From positions 1,302,001-1,366,000 of the forward strand of contig NZ_CP059067.1 in assembly GCF_017795745.1 (NCBI RefSeq): a stretch of 64,000 nucleotides of DNA. The letters run 5' to 3'. This DNA is from Rhizobacter sp. AJA081-3 (GTDB taxonomy: Bacteria > Pseudomonadota > Gammaproteobacteria > Burkholderiales > Burkholderiaceae_C). A program made the translations under genes and the position numbers. Position 1 is the stretch's first letter, and every line of letters starts with the position of its first letter. Under the pieces are notes generated by a model that saw only the letters and a program-made list of their open reading frames with translations, searched no databases and had not been told where the DNA came from. This document shows, one piece after another, positions 15,268 through 23,249 of this stretch.

Positions 15268-16143
15268 TTGCAGCTTCTGCAGATCATCATCAGTGGCATC
15301 GCGCAAGGCTGCATCTACGGCCTGATCGCGCTGGGCTTCGTGCTGATCTACAAGGCCACCGAAACCGTCAACTTCGCGCAGGGCGAATTGATGATGCTCG
15401 GTGCGTTCTGCGGCCTCGGGCTGATGACGATGCTCGGCTTTCCGTTCTGGCTCGCGGTGCTCGCCGCCATCGCCGCCATGGCCGTGTTCGGCATCGCCCT
15501 GGAACGTGTCGTCGTGCGGCCCATCCTCGGCCAGCCGGCCTTCTCGGTGGTGATGCTGACCATCGGCATCGGCTACGTCGCGCGCGGCCTGATCACGATG
15601 ATCCCGACCATCGGCACCGAGACGCACACGCTGCCCGTGCCCTACAAGGACCAGGCCTGGAAGCTCGGCGCGCTGGTGCTCAACGTCGAGCAGCTGGTGG
15701 TGATCGCCGCCACTGCCGTGCTGAGCGCGCTGCTGTACCTGATGTTCCGCTACAGCAAGCTGGGCATCGCGATGCAGGCCGCGTCGCAGAACCAGCTGGC
15801 GGCCTACTACATGGGCATCCCGGTCAAGCGCCTGAACGGCCTCGTGTGGGGCCTGGCTGCAGCGGTGGCCGCGATCGCCGGGCTGCTGCTCGCGCCGATC
15901 ACCTTCGTGCACGCGAACATGGGCTTCATCGGGCTGAAGGCCTTCCCGGCGGCGGTGGTCGGTGGCTTCGGCAGCCTGCCCGGCGCCATCGTCGGCGGCC
16001 TGGTCATCGGGCTGGTCGAGTCGCTGTCGGGCTTCTACCTGCCCGAAGGCTTCAAGGACATCGCCGCCTACGTCGTCGTGCTGGTGATGCTGGTCGTGCG
16101 GCCGAACGGGCTGTTCGGCGAGAAGCTGCGCAAGAAAGTCTGA
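15268..16143 (+). CDS. Branched-chain-type ABC transporter permease (LivH family)
   Basis: A 291-residue inner-membrane permease with about eight helices and the LivH signatures GIAQGCIYGLIALGFVLIYK near the start and NFAQGELMM. The start is a TTG at 15268, chosen because the LivH homology begins there and a GGAG ribosome binding site lies at 15257-15260; no ATG is available at that place. It is the first gene of a six- or seven-gene operon (two permeases, two ATPases, ligase, binding proteins). The HAAT family takes up amino acids but also aromatic acids, fatty acids and dicarboxylates. The downstream acyl-CoA synthetase points to a carboxylic acid (inference). Confidence 0.88.
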   Translation: MQLLQIIISGIAQGCIYGLIALGFVLIYKATETVNFAQGELMMLGAFCGLGLMTMLGFPFWLAVLAAIAAMAVFGIALERVVVRPILGQPAFSVVMLTIGIGYVARGLITMIPTIGTETHTLPVPYKDQAWKLGALVLNVEQLVVIAATAVLSALLYLMFRYSKLGIAMQAASQNQLAAYYMGIPVKRLNGLVWGLAAAVAAIAGLLLAPITFVHANMGFIGLKAFPAAVVGGFGSLPGAIVGGLVIGLVESLSGFYLPEGFKDIAAYVVVLVMLVVRPNGLFGEKLRKKV

Positions 16144-16150
16144 GTACCCG

Positions 16151-17227
16151 ATGCGCTTCATCTTCAAGACCCGCTACGACCAGGACATCCGCATCGCCAA
16201 GCATGGCGGCTACCTGTTCTGGTACGGCGCGCTGATGCTCGTGCTGCTCGCCGCGCCCTGGGTCTTCCCGGAGTACTGGCTCGCGCAGGTCACCTTCGTT
16301 CTGATCTACGGCATCGTCGGCCTCGGGCTGATGCTGCTGTCGGGCTTCACCGGGCAGTTCTCGCTGGGACATGCCGCGTTTCTCGGCGTCGGCGCCTACA
16401 CGCAGGCCGCGCTCACCGGCATGGGCGTGCCGTTTCCGCTGGCGCTGGTCGCCGCGGCGGCGGTGTCGGCATTCGTCGGCGTGATCGTCGGCTTGCCGGC
16501 GCTGCGCCTCAAGGGCATCTACCTGGGCATCGCGACGCTGGCGTTTGGCTTCATCGTCGAGGAGGTGTTCGCGCGCTGGGAGAGCGTGACCGGCGGCAAT
16601 GCCGGCAAGCACGTCAAGGCGCCCGACCTGTTCGGCTGGAAGCTCGACACCGGCGAGTCCTTCTACTACCTGTGCCTCGTGCTCGCGGTGCTGGCCACGC
16701 TGGCGATCCTCAACCTGCTGCGCTCGCCCACCGGACGCGCGTTCGTGGCCATCCGAGACTCGGAGATCTCGGCGCAGAGCATGGGTATCCACCTGGCGCG
16801 CTTCAAGACGCTCTCGTTCGCGATCTCGGCGGCGCTGGCCGGTGTGGGTGGGGCGCTGTACGCGCACAAGCTGATGTTCATCTCGCCGGATCAGTTCGGC
16901 GTGCTGCAGTCGATCGACCTGATCCTGATGATCGTCATCGGCGGCCTGGGCTCGGTGCACGGCGCCTTCCTCGGCGCGATCTTCCTCATCACGATGCCGC
17001 AGGTCATCGCGCTGGCCAAGGACTACCTGCCCGAGGCCATCGGCATGGCGCCGGGCCTGCAGGGCCTGGTGTACGGCGTGGTGCTGATCGCCTTCGTGCT
17101 GTTCGAGCCGCTCGGCCTGTACGGCCGCTGGCTGAAGTTCCGCACCTGGTTCCAGATCTTCCCGTTCTACCGGCGCGGCATGTTCAAGCGGCAGAAGTCG
17201 TTCCAGAAGTCGGAGCGCCTGAAATGA
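16151..17227 (+). CDS. Branched-chain-type ABC transporter permease (LivM family)
   Basis: A 358-residue second permease of the HAAT importer, with multiple membrane helices and the LivM signatures GLGLMLLSGFTGQFSLGHAAF and IGGLGSVHGAFLG. It starts 7 bases after the first permease. Its stop overlaps the start of the ATPase gene (ATGA at 17224-17227). The C-terminal tail is basic (RRGMFKRQKSFQKSERLK), as in relatives that carry a cytoplasmic extension. It works with the LivH-like subunit as the membrane channel of the importer. Confidence 0.9.
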   Translation: MRFIFKTRYDQDIRIAKHGGYLFWYGALMLVLLAAPWVFPEYWLAQVTFVLIYGIVGLGLMLLSGFTGQFSLGHAAFLGVGAYTQAALTGMGVPFPLALVAAAAVSAFVGVIVGLPALRLKGIYLGIATLAFGFIVEEVFARWESVTGGNAGKHVKAPDLFGWKLDTGESFYYLCLVLAVLATLAILNLLRSPTGRAFVAIRDSEISAQSMGIHLARFKTLSFAISAALAGVGGALYAHKLMFISPDQFGVLQSIDLILMIVIGGLGSVHGAFLGAIFLITMPQVIALAKDYLPEAIGMAPGLQGLVYGVVLIAFVLFEPLGLYGRWLKFRTWFQIFPFYRRGMFKRQKSFQKSERLK

Positions 17228-18024
17228 GCGGCGTGCTGCTCTCCGCCAAGGACCTGAGCGTGCGCTTCGGCGGTGTGCTCGCGGTCAACCAGGTCGGCTT
17301 CGATGTCCACCGCGGCGAGGTGTTCACGCTGATCGGGCCCAATGGCGCCGGCAAGACGACGGTGTTCAACCTGATCAGCCGCATCTACACGCCGACCTCC
17401 GGCTCGATCGACTTCGACGGCACGCCGCTGCTCGCCCACGCGCCGCACGAGATCGCCCAGCTCGGCATCGCGCGCACCTTCCAGAACATCGAACTGTTCG
17501 AGCACGCCACCGTGCTGCAGAACCTGCTGATCGGCCGCCACGTGCACCGCGAGACGGGCTTCTGGAGCCAGCTCTTCTTCACGCCGGCCACGCGCGCCGC
17601 CGAAATCCGCACGCGCCACAAGGCCGAGGAGGTGATCGAGCTGCTCGACCTGCAGCACCACCGCGAGTCGCTCGTCGCCGGGCTGCCCTACGGCGTGCGC
17701 AAGGTGGTCGAGCTGGCGCGGGCGCTGTGCACCGAGCCGAAGCTGCTGCTGCTGGACGAGCCTTCGTCGGGCCTGAACGTCGAGGAAACCGACGACATGG
17801 CCTTCTGGATCGGCGACATCCGCGACGAACTCGGCGTCACGGTGCTGATGGTCGAGCACGACATGTCGCTCGTCTCCAAGGTGTCCGACCGCGTGCTGGC
17901 GATGAACCAGGGCGAGGTGCTGGCGCTGGGCACGCCGGCCGAGGTGCAGCGGCACCCGGGCGTGATCGAGGCCTACCTCGGCGCCGCCGGCGACGTGGAA
18001 AGCCTGCGGAGGAAGGCGGCATGA
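17224..18024 (+). CDS. ABC transporter ATP-binding protein (LivG family)
   Basis: A 266-residue nucleotide-binding subunit on the cytoplasmic face of the importer. Walker A GPNGAGKTT is at residues 38-46. The signature motif is the LivG form LPYGVRKVVELARAL in place of LSGGQ, and Walker B is LLLLDEPSSGLN with MVEHDM as switch. It overlaps the permease upstream and the second ATPase downstream by 4 bases each, so the importer components are translationally coupled. Confidence 0.92.
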   Translation: MSGVLLSAKDLSVRFGGVLAVNQVGFDVHRGEVFTLIGPNGAGKTTVFNLISRIYTPTSGSIDFDGTPLLAHAPHEIAQLGIARTFQNIELFEHATVLQNLLIGRHVHRETGFWSQLFFTPATRAAEIRTRHKAEEVIELLDLQHHRESLVAGLPYGVRKVVELARALCTEPKLLLLDEPSSGLNVEETDDMAFWIGDIRDELGVTVLMVEHDMSLVSKVSDRVLAMNQGEVLALGTPAEVQRHPGVIEAYLGAAGDVESLRRKAA

Positions 18025-18800
18025 GCGAAGGCCAGGCCATCCTCGCGCTCGCCAACGTGGAGAGCAGCTACGGGCCGATCCGCGCCATCCGCGGCGTCAG
18101 CCTGAAGGTCGTGAAGGGCCAGATCGCCACCGTGCTCGGCTCCAACGGCGCGGGCAAGACGACCATCCTCAAGACCATCTCCGGCATCCTCGACCCGACC
18201 AAGGGCTCGGTGAGCTTCAAGGGCGAGGACATCACCGCACGAGACCCGGCGCTGATCGTGCAGCGCGGCCTCAGCCACGTGCCCGAGGGCCGCGAGGTGT
18301 TCCCTCTGCTGTCGGTGCACGACAACCTGCTGATGGGTGCCTACACGCGAAAGGACCGCGATGGCGTGGCGCGCGACATCGAGACGGTGTACGGCTATTT
18401 CCCGATCCTGCGCGAGCGGCGCGCGCAGGACGCCGGCCTGCTGTCGGGCGGGCAGCAGCAGATGCTGGCCATCTCGCGCGCTCTGATGGCCGCGCCCGAA
18501 CTGATGCTGCTCGACGAGCCCAGCCTCGGCCTGTCGCCACGGCTGACGCGCGAGATCTTCGAGATCGTCATCCGCATCAATCGCGAGCGCGGCACCACGC
18601 TGCTGCTGGTGGAGCAGAACGCCAACATGGCACTGAACGTGGCCGACCACGGCTATGTGCTGGAGAACGGCCGCATCGTCATGGAAGACACCTGCGAACG
18701 CCTGCGCGAGAAGGACGACATCAAGGAGTTCTACCTCGGCATGAAGGAAGCCGGCGCCCGTGGCGACCGGCGCTGGAAGAAGAAGAAGACGTGGAGGTGA
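18021..18800 (+). CDS. ABC transporter ATP-binding protein (LivF family)
   Basis: A 259-residue partner ATPase. Walker A GSNGAGKTT is at residues 40-48, the signature is LLSGGQQQMLAISRAL, and Walker B is LMLLDEPSLGLSP. The start ATG at 18021 has GGAGGAAGG just upstream. The C-terminal tail ends in a short lysine-rich stretch (RRWKKKKTWR) not usual for LivF. One base separates its stop from the ligase start, so the ligase is part of the same transcript. Confidence 0.92.
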   Translation: MSEGQAILALANVESSYGPIRAIRGVSLKVVKGQIATVLGSNGAGKTTILKTISGILDPTKGSVSFKGEDITARDPALIVQRGLSHVPEGREVFPLLSVHDNLLMGAYTRKDRDGVARDIETVYGYFPILRERRAQDAGLLSGGQQQMLAISRALMAAPELMLLDEPSLGLSPRLTREIFEIVIRINRERGTTLLLVEQNANMALNVADHGYVLENGRIVMEDTCERLREKDDIKEFYLGMKEAGARGDRRWKKKKTWR

Positions 18801-18801
18801 C

Positions 18802-20658
18802 ATGGCCAACCTCTGGGATCTGAGCGCCCTGAAGCCCCGCGAAGACGTCGTCGTCCCCGGCGAGACCCTGCCCGCGATGTTCTGGAACGCCGTGGCACAG
18901 CGTGGCGAGCGCGTCTTCATGCGCCAGAAGGAACTCGGCCTGTGGCGCGAGTGGACCTGGGCGCAGACCGGCGAAGCGGTGCGCGAGATCGCCAACGGCC
19001 TGCTCAGCCTGGGCTTTCAGCGTGGCGAATGCGCCTCGATCCTGTCCAACACGGTGGTCGAGTGGATGCTGGCCGACATGGCCATCCTGTCGTGCGCTGG
19101 CGTGAGCAACGGCATCTACCCGACCGATGCGGCCGAGCAGGCACAGTACCTGTGCGAGGACTCGCGCACCACCGTGATGTTCGTCGAGGACGAAGAGCAA
19201 CTCGACAAGGCGCTCGAGGTGCGCGAGCGGCTGCCACTGCTGCGCAAGATCGTCGTCTTCGACACCAAGGGCCTGCGCGACTTCCGCGACGAGGGCGTGA
19301 TCGACCTGGCCGCGCTGCGCGAACTCGGGCGTATCCACGCGAAGGACCACCCCGGCGCGATGCAGGCGCGCGTGGCGGCCTGCCGGCCGGAAGACCTGGC
19401 CATCCTCGTCTACACCTCGGGCACGACCGGCAAGCCCAAGGGCGCGATGCATTCGCACGCCGGGCTCGTCTACACCGTGCGCGGCTACAACCGCATCGTC
19501 GCGCAGGACGAGCGCGACGAGCGCATGTGCTTCCTGCCTCTGTGCCACATCGCCGAGCGCATCGGCGGCGCCTTCTTCGCCGTCTACACCGGCTCGGTGC
19601 TCAACTTCGTCGAGCGGCCCGAGACGGTGCCCGAGAACGTGCGCGAGATTTCGCCGACCGTGTTCACCGCCGTGCCGCGCGTGTGGGAGAAGTTCTACTC
19701 CGCGGTGACGATCGCGCTTCGCGAATCGAGCCGCCTGCAGCAGCTGGCCTATGGCTGGGGCATCGGCGTGGGCATGCGCATCGCCGACCGCATACTGGCC
19801 CGCCAGCCGGTGAGTGCCTGGCTGAAGCTGCAGTTCCACGTCGCCCGCCTGATCGCGCTGAACAACGTGCGCAAGCTGATCGGCGTGCATCGCGCGCGCT
19901 TCTGCGTCACCGGCGCGGCGCCGATCTCGCCCGATCTCGTCAAGTGGTATCTGGCGCTGGGCGTGCCGATGGCCGAGGTCTGGGGCATGACCGAGACCTG
20001 CGGCGCGGCCACGTCGACGCCCGCCGGCGGCATCAAGCCCGGCATGGTCGGCCCGGCCTGCCCGTTCAACGAAGTGCGGCTCGACCCGATCACCAGCGAG
20101 ATCCAGGTGCGTGGGCCGAACGTCTTCATGGGCTACCTGAACCTGCCGGAGAAGACCGCCGAGACCTTCACGCCCGACGGCTGGCTGCGCACCGGCGACG
20201 TCGGCCAGGTCGACGAGGACGGCTACTACCGCATCACCGACCGGATGAAGGACATCATCATCACGGCCGGCGGCAAGAACGTCACGCCCAGCGAGATCGA
20301 GAACGACCTGAAGTTCTCGCCCTACATCACCGACGCGGTGGTGATCGGCGACAAGCGGCCCTACCTGACGGTGATCGTGATGATCGACCAGGAGAACGTC
20401 GAGAAGTTCGCCCAGGACCGCGACATCCCCTTCAGCAACTACACGAGCCTGACCCGCGCGGCGGAAGTGCAGGAACTGATCTGGGCCGAGATCGAGCGCG
20501 TCAACCGGAAATTCGCCCGCGTCGAGCAGATCAAGAAGTTCTTCCTGCTCGAGACGCAGCTCAGCGCCGAGGACGAGGAACTCACCCCGACGATGAAGCT
20601 CAAGCGCAAGCTCGTCGAGAAGAAATACGCCGAGCGCATCGAGGCGCTCTACCGCTGA
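18802..20658 (+). CDS. Long-chain-type acyl-CoA synthetase (AMP-forming)
   Basis: A 618-residue ligase of the long-chain acyl-CoA synthetase group. YTSGTTGKPKG is at residues 204-214, the WGMTETCG motif near 395, and TGDVGQVDEDG with DRMKDIIITAGGKNVTP near 475-500. It makes acyl-CoA at the membrane from the acid brought in by the transporter encoded around it. The start at 18802 is preferred over an upstream ATG at 18760 because GGAGGTGA lies 3-10 bases before it. The gene sits between the ATPase genes and the binding-protein genes, an arrangement repeated in many betaproteobacteria. Whether the substrate is fatty, aromatic or dicarboxylic cannot be told. Confidence 0.9.
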   Translation: MANLWDLSALKPREDVVVPGETLPAMFWNAVAQRGERVFMRQKELGLWREWTWAQTGEAVREIANGLLSLGFQRGECASILSNTVVEWMLADMAILSCAGVSNGIYPTDAAEQAQYLCEDSRTTVMFVEDEEQLDKALEVRERLPLLRKIVVFDTKGLRDFRDEGVIDLAALRELGRIHAKDHPGAMQARVAACRPEDLAILVYTSGTTGKPKGAMHSHAGLVYTVRGYNRIVAQDERDERMCFLPLCHIAERIGGAFFAVYTGSVLNFVERPETVPENVREISPTVFTAVPRVWEKFYSAVTIALRESSRLQQLAYGWGIGVGMRIADRILARQPVSAWLKLQFHVARLIALNNVRKLIGVHRARFCVTGAAPISPDLVKWYLALGVPMAEVWGMTETCGAATSTPAGGIKPGMVGPACPFNEVRLDPITSEIQVRGPNVFMGYLNLPEKTAETFTPDGWLRTGDVGQVDEDGYYRITDRMKDIIITAGGKNVTPSEIENDLKFSPYITDAVVIGDKRPYLTVIVMIDQENVEKFAQDRDIPFSNYTSLTRAAEVQELIWAEIERVNRKFARVEQIKKFFLLETQLSAEDEELTPTMKLKRKLVEKKYAERIEALYR

Positions 20659-20680
20659 CCACCCCCGAAGGAGTCCGACC

Positions 20681-21850
20681 ATGAAGCCCGTTCTCAGTGT
20701 CCTGGCCGCGCTGTTCGCGCTGGCCGCCCCGGCCGCCTTCGCCCAGGCGAGCCAGGGCGTGAGCAAGACCGAAATCACCATCGGCTCGATCCAGGACTTG
20801 TCCGGACCGATCGCCGGCTTCGGCAAGCAGATCCGACTGGGCATGCTGCTGCGCATCGACGAGATCAACGAGCAGGGTGGCATCAACGGCCGCAAGATCA
20901 AGCTGTTGATCGAGGACTCCGCCTACGACCCGAAGAAGGCCGTGCTGGCGGCGCAGAAGCTCGTCAACCAGGACAAGATCTTCGCGATGGTCGGCCACCT
21001 GGGCACGGCGCAGAACAACGCCGCGATGCCGGTGCAGTTCGAGAAGAACGTCGTCAACTTCTGGCCGGTGACCGCCGCCCGCGAGATGTTCGACCCGTTC
21101 CACAAGCTGAAGTACGCCTATGCCGTGCCGTACTTCGACCAGATGCGTCAGTGGCTGCCGCTGATGGTCAAGGAGAAGGGCGCCAAGAAGGTCTGCGCGA
21201 TCTACCAGGACGACGAGTTCGGCCTGGAGGTGCTGCGCGGCGGCGAGGCGGGCCTGAAGACCATCAACATGGAGTTCACCGAGAAGACCAGCTTCAAGCG
21301 CGGCGCGACCGACTTCTCGTCGCAGGTGGCGCGCATGAAGGCGGCGTCGTGCGAGATGGTCGTGCTCGGCACCATCATTCGCGAGACCATCGGCACCATC
21401 GGCGAGTCGCGCAAGACCGGCTTCAGCCCGGTGTTCATCGGCTCCAGCGCGGCCTACACCGACCTGATCCACAAGCTCGGCGGCAAGGCGATGGACGGCC
21501 TGTACGCCACCATGGGCGCGGCCAACCCCTACACCGACGACGCGTCGCCCAAGGTGGCGTTCTGGGCCAACAAATACAAGACGAAGTTCAACGAGGACCC
21601 GACAGTGTTCTCGGTGTACGGCTACCAGATCATCGACGCCTTCGCAGCGGCGGCGCAGAAAGCCGGCAACAACCTGACGACCGACAGCTTCATCAAGTCG
21701 ATGGACACGATGACGATCGCGCCGGACATGTTCGGCAGCGCCGCCATGAGCTTCTCGCCGACCAAGCGGCTGGGCAGCAGCGCCTCGCGCCTGTCGCAGA
21801 TCGTCGACGGGCGCTGGAAGGTGGTGCAGGACTACCCGAAGGCGCCCTGA
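20681..21850 (+). CDS. ABC transporter substrate-binding protein, copy 1
   Basis: A 389-residue periplasmic binding protein of the Leu/Ile/Val type (Peripla_BP_6). The signal peptide covers residues 1-22 with cleavage near AAFAQA. The mature part begins with the family pattern SKTEITIGSIQDLSGPIAGFG and has the RGATDFSSQVARMK segment. It captures the ligand for the permeases upstream. A GAAGGAG ribosome binding site lies at 20666-20672. It is one of two tandem copies of exactly equal length. Confidence 0.93.
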   Translation: MKPVLSVLAALFALAAPAAFAQASQGVSKTEITIGSIQDLSGPIAGFGKQIRLGMLLRIDEINEQGGINGRKIKLLIEDSAYDPKKAVLAAQKLVNQDKIFAMVGHLGTAQNNAAMPVQFEKNVVNFWPVTAAREMFDPFHKLKYAYAVPYFDQMRQWLPLMVKEKGAKKVCAIYQDDEFGLEVLRGGEAGLKTINMEFTEKTSFKRGATDFSSQVARMKAASCEMVVLGTIIRETIGTIGESRKTGFSPVFIGSSAAYTDLIHKLGGKAMDGLYATMGAANPYTDDASPKVAFWANKYKTKFNEDPTVFSVYGYQIIDAFAAAAQKAGNNLTTDSFIKSMDTMTIAPDMFGSAAMSFSPTKRLGSSASRLSQIVDGRWKVVQDYPKAP

Positions 21851-21907
21851 TCCCGACGCGTCACGCCGATCCTCCCGATTTCCCACCGATTCCCAAGGAG
21901 ACAGACC

Positions 21908-23077
21908 ATGAAAGAGGTTCTCAGCTTCGCTGCCGCGCTGCTCGCGCTGGCCGGCGCATCGAGCCAGGCGCAGACGTCGCAGGGCGTCAGCAAGAACGAG
22001 ATCGTGCTCGGCTCGATCCAGGACCTGTCGGGCCCGATCGCCGGCTTCGGCAAGCAGGTGCGCCAGGGCATGCTGCTGCGCGTGGACGAGCTCAACGAGC
22101 AGGGCGGCATCAACGGCCGCAAGATCAAGCTGCTCATCGAAGACTCGGCCTACGACCCGAAGAAGGCCGTGCTGGCGGCGCAGAAGCTCGTCAACCAGGA
22201 CAAGATCTTCGCGATGGTCGCCCACATCGGCACGCCGACGAACAACGCCGCGATGCCGGTGCAGTTCGAGAAGAACGTGATCAACTTCTTCCCGGTGACC
22301 GCGGCACGCGAGATGACCGAGCCGGTGCACAAGCTCAAGTTCGCCGGCGGCTCGAGCTACTTCGACCAGATGCGCGTTGCCTTGCCGCGCCTGATCAAGG
22401 ACAAGGGCGCGAAGAAGATCTGCACGATCTACCAGGACGACGAATTCGGTCTGGAGGTGTTTCGTGGCGCCGAGGCCGGGCTGAAGGCCGTGGGCATGGA
22501 CTTCACCGAGAAGACCACCTACAAGCGCGGCGCGACCGACTTCTCGTCGCAGGTGGCGCGCATGAAGGCGGCCAACTGCGAGCTCGTGGTGCTGGGCACG
22601 ATCATCCGCGAGACCATCGGCACCATTGCCGAGGGCCGCAAGACGGGCTTCAACCCGGTCTACCTGGGCTCCAGCGCCACCTACACCGACCTGATCCACA
22701 AGCTCGGCAAGAAGGCGATGGACGGCCTGTATTCCACGCACACCGTGCAGCACCCGTACATGGACGACATCTCGCCGAAGGTGGCGTTCTGGGCGAAGAA
22801 GTACCAGACCAAGTTCAGCGACGATCCGACGGTGTTCTCGGTGTACGGCTACTCGGCGATCGATACCTTCATCCAGGCCGCGCAGAAGGCCGGCCCGAAC
22901 CTGACCACCGACAGCTTCATCAAGGCGATGGAGTCGCTGACTTTCCCGCCCGACATGTTCGGCTCGGCCGAGCTGACCTTCGGGCCGGCCAAGCGCGCCG
23001 GCAGCAACATGACGCGCATGTCGCAGCTGCAGGATGAGCGCTGGAAGCCGGTGACCGAGTACGTCAAGCCGCAGTGA
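21908..23077 (+). CDS. ABC transporter substrate-binding protein, copy 2
   Basis: A 389-residue paralogue of the preceding protein, with a signal peptide ending near QAQTSQ and long identical tracts (for example KIKLLIEDSAYDPKKAVLAA). Differences concentrate in the middle, such as the segment following TAAREM and the PYTDDASP/PYMDDISP region, where ligand contacts usually lie. So the two copies may have different ligand ranges (inference). It starts 57 bases after copy 1 with AAGGAGA as ribosome binding site. It is the last gene of the operon and a GC-rich hairpin follows. Confidence 0.93.
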   Translation: MKEVLSFAAALLALAGASSQAQTSQGVSKNEIVLGSIQDLSGPIAGFGKQVRQGMLLRVDELNEQGGINGRKIKLLIEDSAYDPKKAVLAAQKLVNQDKIFAMVAHIGTPTNNAAMPVQFEKNVINFFPVTAAREMTEPVHKLKFAGGSSYFDQMRVALPRLIKDKGAKKICTIYQDDEFGLEVFRGAEAGLKAVGMDFTEKTTYKRGATDFSSQVARMKAANCELVVLGTIIRETIGTIAEGRKTGFNPVYLGSSATYTDLIHKLGKKAMDGLYSTHTVQHPYMDDISPKVAFWAKKYQTKFSDDPTVFSVYGYSAIDTFIQAAQKAGPNLTTDSFIKAMESLTFPPDMFGSAELTFGPAKRAGSNMTRMSQLQDERWKPVTEYVKPQ

Positions 23078-23086
23078 GTCTTCGGG

Positions 23087-23116
23087 GCCGCCGCCGCGCG
23101 CGGGTGCGGCGGCGGC
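23087..23116. terminator. GC-rich hairpin after the uptake operon
   Basis: A perfect 11-base stem, GCCGCCGCCGC / GCGGCGGCGGC, with an 8-base loop, starts 10 bases after the binding-protein stop. No T-run follows, so it is an atypical terminator or a transcript-end stabiliser. Confidence 0.5.
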
Positions 23117-23249
23117 ACCACGGGGTGGCAACCCCTAGCGACGTCGGCCCTCCAAAGCGCTTAGAGTGTGATCATTGCGCACACAGATGTGCGAGCTCAC
23201 CACGAGTGACGTGAAGCGCACGGATGCTCGGCGTACCGAGGGGACCGAC

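Larger units (their letters stand above)
20681..23077. repeat. Tandem duplication of the binding-protein gene
   Basis: Two adjacent 1170-base genes with the same reading direction and strong DNA identity over most of their length, for example the stretch around 20881-20990 against 22101-22220. The spacer is 57 bases. The duplication is old enough for clear divergence in the central third. Confidence 0.85.

Noticed and set aside
20600-23131. A long minus-strand frame over both binding-protein genes, with an internal repeat
   Set aside because: The repeat mirrors the tandem duplication on the coding strand; no domain or ribosome binding site is seen.
23078-23249. A cobalamin riboswitch upstream of the BtuB-like receptor
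   Set aside because: No B12-box pattern or fitting multi-arm structure was recognised; only a GC-rich hairpin belonging to the previous operon is seen.
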